Shown here piece after piece: positions 47,382-59,008 of a stretch of DNA of 64,000 nt. Location: the NCBI GenBank assembly GCA_964036275.1, contig OZ038434.1, positions 29,900,425 to 29,964,424 on the forward strand. Reading direction: 5' to 3'. The first letter of the stretch is position 1, and each line of letters begins with the position of its first letter. The stretch is from Litoditis marina (taxonomy: Eukaryota > Nematoda > Chromadorea > Rhabditida > Rhabditidae). The position numbers and the translations under genes are program-made. The notes beneath the pieces were generated by a model. The model worked only from the letters and a program-made list of their open reading frames with translations, searched no databases and was not told the DNA's origin.

Positions 47382-49355
47382 ATGTCGTTCGAATCGGAAT
47401 TCTCAATCGATACCATGGATATCGATTTTCCCGAGCAAGAAGAAACGCAGTTGAAAAATCCGGTGAGGCAGAGTTGTTTTATAGCTACCTAACTGATTTC
47501 AACTATTCGAGAAGGAAAATATAGCTGGTCTTTTGAACAACGTTTCTTCTGAGATGTTAATAACCATTGACCACCTGACAGTTCAAACCTAGTTTATTTC
47601 TGCGTTGAGTGATTTAGCAGTAGGTGATATCGGGCGCAGCGCGGAGCGCTGCGCAGATTAGTTTTTGTTCAGAGGTCTGCAGACATTCCAAAACTGTTTA
47701 TTACATTTTTCTTCAAATTACGCCGACCATTTCATTAGATATTTGCATGAATCAGTGAAAGAGCAACACGTCTACAAGACATTAAGTTCACGTTCTGAGT
47801 GAAGTTTGTTGAGAGGAGTTAGAGGGCCCAACGTCTCGCAAAAATGGCTTCCGTGCGGGGCGGCGGCGGCGGCGACAAAAGTGTCCGCCTCCTCAAATCT
47901 CGGCTCAGTTTCGCTCAAAATTAACTTATTCCAAAAATTCTTACATTGCTGAAAAGATATAAAAAAGTTGAGGTATACGTGTTTTTCAAGTATGTCTGCA
48001 ATTTGAATATTACGTGTGAGAGGGCCGAAAATGGTCTCGCAAAAAATCATGGATAGACCAGTTTCGGGAAAATAAAAATGAAAGAAGAGTTTGACGTGTA
48101 GTAGGAAGACGTTTTCCAATGAAGAACTCATGACAGGCGGGTACAGCTTGGTTTTCACTCCTATTCACATGTCTGAATGGCGGATTAAATAAAAGCTCTA
48201 TTCACGCACGGCAAACGAAGGTTCGATTCCTGCCTGGAGCACTTAAGTTGCTCTCACTTAAACGAGGTTACAACTACGCCAATCGTTCTAAACTACGGCG
48301 CCGTTAAAAACTCCAATAGAACCTCATAACATTCCTTGTTTAGCTTATTGTTCAAAAATACAATTTTTTCAAAAATGACCGTTACTTCGTAACGATAGAA
48401 AAAGAGTTCAATTAGTATAAAAAACGGGTGTAAAGAAAGTAAAGATTAGTTTTGGATTGAAACGTGTACAAGAAATATGAAAGAAGTCCAATAAAAATAT
48501 TTTGAGGAAAAGGCTATTGCGGTCTTGTTTAAAATCATTATGGTTGATTAAGTCCAATATTTGCTAACGTGAGGAACCTAGGAGAGAGGAAGGGGGGGGG
48601 GGGGTCAATATTCAACGTTTGCGATTTGCAATTCAAACTCGGAGAGTTGAAGGAAGGGAGGAGTTAATGTTTCCCAGTTTACTGTCAATATCGATTATAA
48701 TTGTGTTACTTCTAGAAATGAAATGGAATGTTTCAGTGCGACGCCCGAATTGAGTATCTCGGTTCACAAATCAAGAAAATCTCCGACAGATGTATTGAAC
48801 TGATGGAAAATTACAATGAGGACAATTTGGACTCGGTTTGCGAGCAGGTAATGATCCTTTTTCTCTTTCTATCTCCCTTTCTCTGTTTTTCTCAATCCTA
48901 ATTCTAATGTTATATACTTGTTTGTCTCTCACACTCAGCACGGAGATCAGAACTTGAGAAAATCTTCCGAGCCTTGGTATGTAAGGGATGAACTGAATAT
49001 ACTTTATCAGTTTTCAAATTTTCGAAATATCACTCTTCTCTGGATATAATTAGTGCTGTTTACTGAAACACACAGCAATACTGGTAAATGTTTGACAGAA
49101 GCACAACCAGTATTACGAATTTCATTGTTTTGCTGTGTCTGTAGTGTAATCCCGTTGCTTTCAATCGCATTTAGCCTGAGTTCAAACTACAACTTAAATG
49201 TGGGGCTTCCCTATAGATTGTCAATCGTTGATTGAACATAGTGTCTTCGAACCACAATTACAATTTGAACATTTTTAAACTTTCAGGTATGTGCCCTTTG
49301 GGAGGTACAGGAATCGTACGCACGCCAACTAAAGGAGGTTCACAGTCGACTTTGA
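47382..49355 (+). CDS. small helical protein, unit B copy
   Basis: Exons 47382-47462, 48737-48847 and 49287-49355 keep frame and splice sites. Product of 86 residues, ending three residues early because one base is missing (CTTTGAG for CTTTGGAG). Differences from unit A are mostly conservative (DTMDIDFPEQ, KNP, NYNEDNLDS). The first intron is shorter because most of the 2-kb element is gone. It could be functional. Confidence 0.65.
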
Positions 49356-50098
49356 GTACATGATACAACATTTGTTGTGTACAATATTTTTGTGATTATG
49401 TGATTATTGTTAGTCGTTTGATCGAATAAAACTGTATGATTTTATATACACATTTCTGACTAGCTGTTGATATTCAAACAATAACATTCAATAATGACAA
49501 AATTCATTGAACCGTGATATTCTCAGCATTAGAACTGTCAAGAAAAAGGTTTGCTATTCCAGTCGGTGACTTCTGAACAGAAATCGAATCAGAGACTTGT
49601 GAGAGAAGTTTACAATCAAGTTTGAGGGTTGTGTGAGCATGTTCTGTTCATTCTTGTTGATTATTTGAATAGTAATGTTTTTATAAAACAACCATTGTGA
49701 ACTCATTAATGATTGAAAATTTTGAAACACGGAAACAAACTGGATTTTGCGCAACAATTTCACACCCTTGTAGCTCGTCCAACCTTCACTACAGATTTGA
49801 AATTTCACAGAGTTTCTGATATTTACAAGTTACGTCTTTATTGTCTTATTTGACCTTATTGCACCATATCGAAATTTAAAACACATATACAACAGGCGGT
49901 TTTGATATTGATACGGTAGCTAAGTAAGAACATTTGTCAGAGCAATCGCATTAGTATAGAATGTATACAACATTATTATATCTTTTTCTTCCATGTTCAC
50001 CATTCTCTTTTTTTGGCAACCTTTCGTGTTTCAGACTTTGGTTCCGTTATTACATACTGTGTGATAGATATTTGATTTGATTTGATATGGGATCAAAA
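49356..50098. other. intergenic between small helical and peptide genes (unit B)
   Basis: Parallel to 37636-38410 in unit A with small indels. AATAAA near 49427 and 37697 may be the poly-A signal of the small helical-protein gene. No gene seen. Confidence 0.5.
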
Positions 50099-50128
50099 TC
50101 AGGACATGAATTTTATTCCATCTTTAAT

Positions 50129-50375
50129 AACCAAATCCAAATGATGAGAATCGATTTTGCGCCGGTATTTGTTGTGGTTTTCTGCCGAGCCCACGCAGCT
50201 TGAACCTCCTAAATCCAGCTTGAACCTCGACAGTCCTGGTTTCGACTTGGCGAACAGTCCACCCATGTCCAGTCCGAAATTCTTTTGGCCGGCCTTCCGC
50301 GCAAACCCTTCGCAATCGTTCACAGCCAGACACGCGACCAACATTAGTACGAAAAGAGGTCTTAAAGTTATGAGT
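50129..50375 (-). pseudogene. neuropeptide-like precursor, unit B, frameshifted
   Basis: Same signal-like stretch and GLDMGGLFAKSKPGL as unit A, but a 5-bp net insertion within the GGLSGF region shifts the frame. The GRKPQQIPAQNRFSS segment remains readable in another frame. The amidation site GFGRK is lost from the main frame. Confidence 0.65.
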
Positions 50376-50750
50376 TCATCATAAAGATCGAATACTGGAC
50401 GTGACCAATATCTTTGTTGAAATTTGATCTCGATTTACGCTAGAATAATAATATAAAAATTAAATCTCCATTCGCATAGGGTACCTGACATGAAGTCAAC
50501 GAAGTAGACATATATAACATTCAAGGATATACCTTTGACGAATACGAATCCCCAGAAACGCTATTGCACACCAAATTTGGCTTTAGCATCAAACTAAATT
50601 TGCTCGTCGATCATTCGATCTTTTTTGTACTCTGTAGTTTAACGCGTCCTTCTGGGATCGTTGCGAAAAAAGCGAGTAATGATATTTATCATTAATGTGC
50701 TTATTATATCAATCACATTCTGCTTCTCTCGCTTCACTATCGATTTCCAG

Positions 50751-51354
50751 GCCGTCAGCGACGCGTCTCCCGTAAACGGCGAGCGACCGTCTCTGTGGTC
50801 CAGACTGACGGCTGACCGCGGCACCACTACCATCGTACTCGTACCGTGTTTGTGGTAAGTTATTTTAATGTTTTTTTTTAACAAACTACAAAATCGGTAT
50901 CCAGCTGAAAACCAAATACTCAATACATTCATTGTTCAATAAGTGATCTAAGTTATAGGTGAAACTCGCATTCGTTGAGGCAAGCAGAGTTAGAATCTGA
51001 TTATGTGCTAGATGGGACTTCTTACATTCTCTTTTCAAAAATAGCGAAAGATGTTGCAAAACATAAAAAAAAACTACAAACAGGCTGCCCAAAGTACAGA
51101 AGCACGTCCTCCAAATTTTCTTTATCCAACCCTACAATTCCCAAGTTGGCTTCAGTAAGATACAGATTTAATATGAATACATCACTTTATCAGTCAAAAA
51201 ACCTGTAAAACAACTACACACTCAACTTTTCCAGGTGCTCTTCTTCCTGCTTTCGTTCATCGTTGCCGTTTCGTTCGATCAGCTGTTCAACCTACAAGCG
51301 CCGGTTCCCCCCATTACCGTACCCTGCCCCGCCCCTCCGCCGAGAGAGCTGTGA
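50751..51354 (+). pseudogene. FNDC3 3' fragment (last two exons), unit C
   Basis: Exons 50751-50854 and 51235-51354. It carries the same 1-bp deletion in the first exon as unit B, so both descend from one already broken copy, or B was the template for C. Confidence 0.9.
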
Positions 51355-52657
51355 TTGGTCGAAAAATGGGCACCGATGACGTCATCACGAGCCCCCAAGT
51401 TCCATTTACGAGAAGTAAATCGAATTATCACGTAAAACGTGAAGAAACCTGATTAATGTATGTTACCAGTATAACCAAGCTAATGCTTTTCGTTGCGGTG
51501 TTTTCTCGTTCCTTACCTGTCGCGCCAAAATTTGACTGTCTTCTCGCACCACATATTGTAAATTTTAGCCCCGCCCCTCCGCTGGCCGATTTTCCTTCTA
51601 TGTTTGTATCTATACATATGTCGTTGACACTTTGTTGTATATATAATGTTAACAAAAGTATTTATTGATTTTTCTCTACGCAGTAGTGGTCAGTCTATCG
51701 CAACCCTCGTGTACTGCTCGCCTTTCTGTTTTTTCTTCTTTTTCCGAGTGATTATCTTTTTATCTCTCGTTCTCTCTATTCCTATGCTATCTCTTCGCAC
51801 GTTACTTGTGACTGCTTCTGTGTTCTTCAGAGGCAGTGCTCATTGATTTCATGCGTATTAATTTTTGGATTATCAATCGATACCCATCAAATATACTATG
51901 AATGCTGTGAGCACTGTTTCCCCAATGGTATAGTCAACATATTTTCTGTCAATGTGATTATTTCCCACATGCCTTTTTCGCTTTCTAGTAGAATTTGTTG
52001 TCATATTTACGTGTTGGCGGGAGTTATATTGTTTTCACGTTTTTCACGTGCTTTTTAGAAGTCAGTTCAACTTATTGGGATTTGTTAGAGGTTCACGTGA
52101 AGTGTGTTTAACACGCTCTACGTGCAAAACTACCTGTAAAACAACACCCATTTCCTTCAAATTGAATTTGTTTTCAGAAAATGGTGGGACTTTGATATTT
52201 GACGTGTTAATAGTCACAACTACACTTTTAATATCCTTCCAATTTCAAATTTCTACTTTTTTCGTTCACGCATGGCCACAATGTTAACTATGACAAATAC
52301 TTTATGATCACTGGACAGTATTGATTATATTTAATCACATTGATGTAAAAATGTATTTATTTCCGTTTCTAATATTATTTATCTCTTTTCCAAACAATAG
52401 TTGCCAACTTATCCTATCGAAAGTGATTTCTCTGTGATTTTCTTTGTATTTGTAGTTAATTGAAGTTCTAGGAGACCGAATATTCTATCCTTTTGGGCAT
52501 AATACAAATTTATCTATTCTCTTGTTGAATAAAACTTTTTTGTTTCAAATGTTTCAAGAATTTAAGATAAGCATGATTTGACACCTGGCTAGCATTTATA
52601 ACATCGTAAGAAAAATTTTGTTGTCTACTATATCCACCATAGGAAGTAACCAACTCT

Positions 52658-52847
52658 TATAGTGGGTGCCAAACTTCTGTCTCTCGCCGGAATCGAACCT
52701 GCGAGCAAACGATTCGTAGCAGGACGCTAACCACGGCGCCAATAGAGAACAAAACCGGCAAGCTTTGGCATCGAGGAAATGCGTGCTTACACCGGCGGAA
52801 AGTGAGATATACAGTATCCTCCCGCCTTTCCGTTGGCGACGACTATA
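52658..52847 (-). mobile_element. tRNA-like element with TATAGT ends (copy 4)
   Basis: Orthologous position to 24932-25120 with few changes; B box GGTTCGATTCC intact on the minus strand. Confidence 0.75.
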
Positions 52848-53091
52848 GTTGTAGTTCTATCTCACAACACAGTATTAATTATGAAATGAAAAGTAACGGG
52901 ATAAAACTACAAACACAGCTAAATGGATAAGCATACAAAAGTATGTTTCTCTTACAAATGGCGTAGTTGACGAGCGGTTTTTCGGAAGTCCGTGGAATCA
53001 CATTCAAGCAAGACTTGGAGAAGGCGGGAAAACTTTATATCATGAAAAGTTTTCGTATATCTCACAGTATTCTATCAAATTGTATCACTAT

Positions 53092-55674
53092 TCAGTTTCT
53101 GGGTTTCTTGCAAACTTCCACCTTCTCAACCTGGAGTAGTTCATCATTCACGTGACATTGAGCGGTGACTTCAAACTGAAAATACACCGAAACATACAGC
53201 CACGCTATATGTAAATCACGTGAATCAATGAAAAAGTCAGGGAAAACACCGAACCCTATAGTTATTCATTACACGTTCAGAAGCAAATACCAAAACTTCT
53301 GTTCTATTTATTTTGAACATCTTTTTAACAGGGTTCGCTTGTTCTTTTAGAACACACCTGTACGTTGCCCTATCCTACCATGTTTGTAGTTTGATCTCGT
53401 GATTTTTGGGTGGAAGTTGGTAAATTATAGGGTTGTTGATCGAGTTCAAAATTGGGAGTTTCGAGTTTTGGTAAATTTCGAGTTTTCGAGTTTTGGGAAA
53501 TTTCCAGTTTTTGAGTTTTGAGAAATTTCCAGTTTTCGAGTTTCGAGTTCGACTCGACTCGAAAATTTTCGAGTTTTTTCGAGTCGAGTCGAGTTTTTAG
53601 TTCGACTTTAACAACCCTAGGAAATTATGGAGTATTTCGAGATCGAACTACAACGAAGATCTGGTAACTTATTATATCTTACCTTAATATTCTGAACCTG
53701 TCCGATAATGTGAACCATGTGGTCCTGTGTCATTTCCTCGGCCTGAGAACTGTAGGATGCCTGAGAAAAAGATCAAAGTTCAAGTTCAAAAAGGTCAAAA
53801 TGAGACCGCACTATTTTGAGTGGGTGACGATTAAGTTCAAGCACATTCAGCGAATGTCTCCTATCAAAAACTGTATGGATTGTTTTTCTCCAAATTTGTA
53901 CACACATACGTCATTCATGTAAACTATCGATTGTGACACTTTGAACTTTCTGTTGATGTTTAAACTTGAGTTATACGTTTTGGCTTAATGCATTTGAGGT
54001 TAATCGTCACCCACTCCTTTTTTTGTCCTAGTGATTTTAACGTGTTTTACGTCAATTTCCGCGAAGAATAGCCTTCAGTATGGAAAATGTTTCCGATTAT
54101 TTTTTTCTATTTGCTGTTTTCCAAGTAGAACAGAAAAATTCTCACTCGCGAAAAAAAGACATGTTCACTTAAAGAAGGACGATCATGTGGATCAATCTCG
54201 TGCCAACGGTCCTTTAAACTGCAATTGAAAAATGTATTACAGTTTAAAGGACTGAAGCGTTGCGATTGGACCACATACTCGTCCTTCTTTAAAAAACGTG
54301 CGTTTTCTCGACAATTCTAGGGATAAGTTTCACTGTGGCGCACTTTTTCAGAACAATACGCAAAAAACCCTGACCTAAGTTGTTAGGATGAATTTAACCC
54401 TTATGGACAGCGTACGATCAATCGTACAATAGTTCGGGGTTGGCTTGTCTGCGTATCTTTGATCTACACACTATCTCATCTAATGACTGGCAGTTAAAGT
54501 AGGACGATTAGGTGGACCAATCTCGTGTCAACGGTCCTTCGAACTGCAATTGAAGAATGTATTGCAGTTTAAAGGACTGAAGCGTTTCGATTGGACCACA
54601 GAATCGTCGTTCTTTAACAACTGCTGGCTCCGCATAACTCAATCGAATCGGTCATTTGCTGTCTTTGTTTGTCAAGTATATACTATATAGTTTGTTTCAT
54701 TCCCACTGAGACTCATTGGCATCGTGTCAAGGTTCTCAAATAAGTATTCTATACAATATATATGTTCTTATGGAACTGAACAACCGATGACAGAGATTTG
54801 CAGCGGTTTGAAAAAACTACAAAGTGGTAAACGGCTGTCTGGAATATTCATTGGCACGCTGCCAAGTCTCAATGGGAATGACCGGAACTACACCTCAAAG
54901 TCGTGTCCATCCGTGTGGGGTACATAGAGAAGAGAGGGCGCAGACGCGCGAGTACATCTGTTATCGGTTATCATTGATGACGTCATATCAGATGACGTGG
55001 TACACGAATCGTCAGTCGACATTTCGGATCCGGTCACGCTCTGAACTTGAAAAGATCAATTTTAAACTGTAGTTGGTTCTTATTCGAAGTTGTAGTTTGG
55101 TCGGAAAGCACATCAACAGATGAAGTCGTGCACAAATCGTTAGTTTATTATTCAGAACCGGTCAGACTCAGGAGCAAAAAAGCAATTTTTCTGTGGTTTG
55201 TTGTGGGTTAAAGTTGTAGTTTGGTCTAGAAACACATCAATGTACTTAAGGTGTCTACAGAACAGTCGCGGATCAAACAACCCACACATCAGGTTGTAAC
55301 CTAATCCTATTAATTAGGGTTGGTAAAGCCAAACTCGAATTTCGAAAACTCGAAATTTCCAAAACTCGAATAACTCGAAACTCGAAAACCCCGTTTTCCT
55401 CAAAACTCGAAATTTTGAACCCGAATAATAACCCTACTATTGATTGAGTTTCTCTGCTTGTTCTAAAGCTCTTTTTATTCGTATAAAAGTCGCGTTAAGG
55501 GTTAGAAAGAAGTCATATACGGTGGTTATGTTTCTATCAGACTTATTTGTAGTTTGGTTCCTGGGCGTTTTCGTAGAATTTTGTGCAGAACACAGAATTA
55601 GAAATAGCACACAAAGTTCCAGTTACCTGCATAGATACACTGCACTCTAACGGTCCAGCGGATTGCGGCACGTC
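53092..55674 (-). CDS. gene X, unit C copy (four 3' exons)
   Basis: Minus-strand exons 55674-55627, 55040-54894, 53760-53683 and 53175-53092 have the same lengths as in unit A and stay open. The next exon upstream (about 58083-58161) has lost its acceptor (GAGACGGTC for GAGTCAGGT) and has a changed last codon, and a 2-kb element lies in between, so this copy is probably not a working gene. Confidence 0.55.
53428..53619. mobile_element. TCGAGTTT-repeat element, unit C
   Basis: Near-identical to 25701-25892, with TAGGGTTGTT and AACAACCCTA ends. Confidence 0.75.
54169..54292. mobile_element. 120-bp hairpin MITE, copy 3
   Basis: TTAAAGAAGGACGATCATGT at the left, mirrored by ACATACTCGTCCTTCTTTAA at the right. 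Confidence 0.88.
54494..54616. mobile_element. 120-bp hairpin MITE, copy 4
   Basis: TTAAAGTAGGACGATTAGGT at the left, mirrored by CAGAATCGTCGTTCTTTAA. It is separated from copy 3 by about 200 bp that unit A lacks. Confidence 0.88.
55315..55437. mobile_element. TCGAGTTT-repeat element, unit C intron copy
   Basis: Counterpart of 27673-27797 with the same AAACTCGAA repeats and TAGGGTTGG / AATAACCCTA ends. Confidence 0.7.
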
Positions 55675-56139
55675 CTGAAATGAACATATTTAATGTAATT
55701 TTTTCGGTTTTAAACTATAAAGTCCTCTTCTCACGCCCGACTGATCAGGACAAAGTCAAACATTGTGGATTGTTAAGAATTTGGTGAAATCTATAACAAC
55801 CAAACTAAAACAACCTTGTTTAGCACGGTAAGGATCTAGGAAAGCTCTTCAAAGCAATGGGTTGGTTCGTAACTACCGAATTTCATTTGGGCGTAGTTGG
55901 ATTAACCTTAACGGAGAATCGTACTCAGTTGTAGGGTCCATAAATGTCTTATTCCAATTAAAACATTTCGCGCGGAGCGCGAAGCGCTCTGCGTGAGTTG
56001 TCTTTGGTTTGGCCATTGCGGACTCGTTTTTTCCTTTTAATTAACAAAAATCTTCAAACATATTCTTTTTTTGAAAACCAAAAGAAGAGAACGTTAGAGA
56101 ATCACGAATTGAACATTGTGTGAAAATTTCAGCCAAATC

Positions 56140-57210
56140 GGATTATTTTCGCCTGAGTTATGGTTTCGTGTCGTTGTTGAAAAGTTCCGCCGTAATTCGT
56201 CCCTCGTCCCTCCTCCCTCCTCCCTCCTCCCTCGTCCCGCACGGAATTCTGTCCGCATCGTAGTGGAAAAACTACTGAACCAATTTGGCTGAAATGTGAA
56301 ACATCTATTCTATGGCAAAAGTTAGCTCGTCGCGCCAAGTATGAAATGTATATGTAATCCCTGGCGCCGGGCGCGGGCGCCAATAGGCGCCAAAAACGAC
56401 TAATGGAAAAACCATCGAACCGATTTAGCTGTAATTTGAAACATGAGTTCTAATGCAAAATTTAGCCCGTCGCGCCAAATATGAGATGTATAGCTCCTCA
56501 TTGGCGCCGGGCGCGGGCGCCAATAGGCGCCAAAAACCACTATTGGAAAAACTACCGAACCGATTTAGCTGAAATTTGAAACATGAGTTATAATGCAAAA
56601 GTTAGCCCGTCGCGCCAAATATGAGATGAATACATCATCATTGGCGCCCGGCGCTGGCGCCAATAGGCGCCAAAAACGGCAAAACACTATTTATCGTCAA
56701 CTAAAATGTTGAACACTAATAGAAATTTAATAATTTGGTGGAAAGTGTGGAAGTCTTTTTCCAAAACTGAAATTTTTCTTCTGGCGCTCGAACCAGGCGC
56801 CAGATGGCGCCAAAACCCAAACTCACGACAGCGTCAATGGAATCGTCTGAAATTCGGTACACTAAATAACTATCACATGGCAAGTAAGATGCTCAATCTG
56901 AAAATCAAAAAAGTTCTGTTGGCATTGTGCGAAGTTGAAGAAATATCAGTTATCGTCAATCAAACTGTGTCAAGTTAACAGATATTGAATATTCCAATGT
57001 GAAATAAAGCTCCACAAATTCAAAATCGAATTTTATCGTCTGGCTCGGAACAGACGCCAAATGGCGCCAAAACAAAAACACACGAAACTTACAATTGAAT
57101 AGTTTGAATATTGCTCCAATCAGTAATTGACACATGAAGTGTGTACTGGTAGCTCGAAAACCTAGAAAATTTCGTTTCGTTCTGGCGCCAGACGCGTGTG
57201 TCAATTGACG
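56140..57210 (+). repeat. ~138-bp minisatellite with GGCGCC palindromes
   Basis: At least three clear units (from about 56270, 56407 and 56547) and weaker ones to about 57200. Each reads GGAAAAACTACCGAACCGAT, then GAAACATGAGTT, GTCGCGCCAAATATGAGATG and a run TTGGCGCCGGGCGCGGGCGC, then AATAGGCGCCAAAAAC. GGCGCC-type palindromes dominate. Confidence 0.85.
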
Positions 57211-57570
57211 CAGGAATGAAAAAAAAGTTTCAACGAAGGTTTTTGATGTGGTATTAAAAACAATGGCTATATTGTAAGTGAGTTGGTGTATCTAATGGTA
57301 GATTTGTCAATGGCGCCAATCCCCATCGCTTATAGCCGCTAAAAGCGGTGTACATGTCAATCGGTAAGTTTAGCGTTTTTGTTCAGTTGTTGATAGTCAC
57401 AGAGCCAGTAACCTGCGTTATATTACAACATCAGCAATTTTATGGTCTGAATTCGGCTTCGTGCACACACAAAACTGAGATTTCCATAATAATATAATGA
57501 GTTCACAAGATCCACTCTGTGAATAGGCAACATATGAAGTTGTAGGAGTACAACTAGCAAAAAAAGGACA

Positions 57571-57941
57571 ATTAGTAAAAAGTGGGGGGACCAACAAATG
57601 TGTGAGTTGTGTTTGGTTCGACCTCGATATCAGCAAAAAGTGAACGATACGAATTCCTGTGATACTGTAGCAGAAGTATTCTGCAAAAATAGAACAATAC
57701 AAATGTTGCACAATGGTTCACAACGCACGCATGTCGTCACAGTACACATGAAATACCCTTCGGCAATTTCTGAAATATCATGCGGGCTTCGTGAACCATT
57801 GTGCAACATTTGTATTGTTCTATTTTTGCAGAATACTTCTGCTACAGTATCACAGGAATTCGTATCGTTCACTTTTTGCTGATATCGAGGTCGAACCAAA
57901 CACAACTCACACATTTGTTGGTCCCCCCACTTTTTACTAAT
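57571..57941. repeat. long hairpin (151-bp arms), terminal part of 2-kb element
   Basis: Arms 57571-57721 and 57791-57941 are exact or near-exact reverse complements around a 69-bp loop. The arm motif AGTGGGGGGACCAACAAATG is echoed in the unit-A hairpin by AGTGGGGAACCAACAATTG, linking the two elements. Confidence 0.92.
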
Positions 57942-58740
57942 TCGGTTTAACTTTCCTGTAACATTTATGCCAAATATTCGATAGACTACAACCAATACGA
58001 ATGCGACATTAGAGGGGGAGGTTTTCAGACAGAATATTTTATATCTTTAGGACGAAATGTTTTTATGGAAAAAAATTAATAGAATCACCGGTTCCATTGC
58101 CGTTTCTACTTCAGAGCCCATGGAGAAACCGCTAGCCAACCGGAAATAGTCGAAAATGGTCCGATGACCGTCTCACGTGCTCTAGTCACGTGAACACGGT
58201 TGGTTACCAGGTTGAGCTCTTGAAAAGTAAGGACAGAAATCGTCGCTAGGCTAGACTAAAATTGTACGATGTACCTCAGTTTCTGATGTGTCTGAACGTT
58301 TAAATTCGTTTCAACGTTTCACCTTTCGAAGAGTGAACCAATCAGAAGCTCAGCGAAAGTTGCATGTATCCCGTTTTTACGTTTCAAGAACTCGATCTGT
58401 TCAATCACCGTGTTCACGTGACGTTCACGTGGCTAGACATTTACCAAGGAAGTAGGTATAGTCGTCGCCCACGGAAGTAGTGTACTACCCCACCATATAC
58501 CACCGACCCCCCGTATTTCCCACATTCGAAGTGACTGATAACACATCGATACTTTCATCCCCAGATTTGCCAACTACAAAAAATAAACTGGTATAGTGGT
58601 AGCCAACAGAGAGGCTTGAATTGTATTGCTCTAAGGTTCGATTCAAGCAAAATTAATAAATTTGCATCCACTATACTGTGCGTATCGCACACAACCAATA
58701 ATCATGCTTTACTTATCTCGGACGATTTCCCAGATATTGA

Positions 58741-58976
58741 TATAGTTCCGGTCATTCCCACTGAGACTTTGGCAGCGTGCCATTGAATTTTCCGGGCTAT
58801 TTTTCACCACTTTGGAGTTGTTCAGAAAACTGTAATTTTCTGTCATTGCTTGTTCAGTTTTACGAGAACACGTGAACGAAAACGTTTTCGGAATACTCAT
58901 GTCTGCTCTGAGAAATAGTCATCCGAAAATCTTGGCACGATGCCAAGGAGTCTCAGTGGGAATGAAACGAACTATA
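58741..58976. mobile_element. TA-flanked MITE (CCCACTGAGAC family), unit C only
   Basis: TATAGTTCCGGTCATTCCCA at the left is mirrored by TGGGAATGAAACGAACTATA at the right. Unit A shows the empty site (GATATTGATAGCGG at about 29120). A second inverted pair, TTGGCAGCGTGCCA / TTGGCACGATGCCAA, lies inside. Confidence 0.88.
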
Positions 58977-59008
58977 GCGGTCTCGACGAGAGAGGGTGCA
59001 GGTCAGAG

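Larger units (their letters stand above)
39020..50737. repeat. segmental duplication unit B (chimeric)
   Basis: Starts at CGATTTCCAG before the FNDC3 exon 30 copy. It parallels unit A to about 41950, is then occupied by an NKCC gene segment to about 45222, and resumes unit-A order from the GGT-like intron to the peptide gene. It is shorter than A (11.7 versus 16.0 kb). Several genes here are broken. Confidence 0.85.
55966..57941. mobile_element. ~2-kb foldback element with palindrome and minisatellite (unit C)
   Basis: Unit A gives the empty site (AATTAAAACA then GATTCGGTTTAAC at about 28316-28335), so the ends are known to within a base or two. The left end is TTTCGCGCGGAGCGCGAAGCGC, the GC palindrome module with TTGTCTTTGGT; a GGCGCC-rich minisatellite follows, then a terminal hairpin with 151-bp arms ending TTTTTACTAATT. 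The layout matches the unit-A element at 34469-36524 although the interior sequences differ. No protein-coding capacity was found. Confidence 0.75.
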
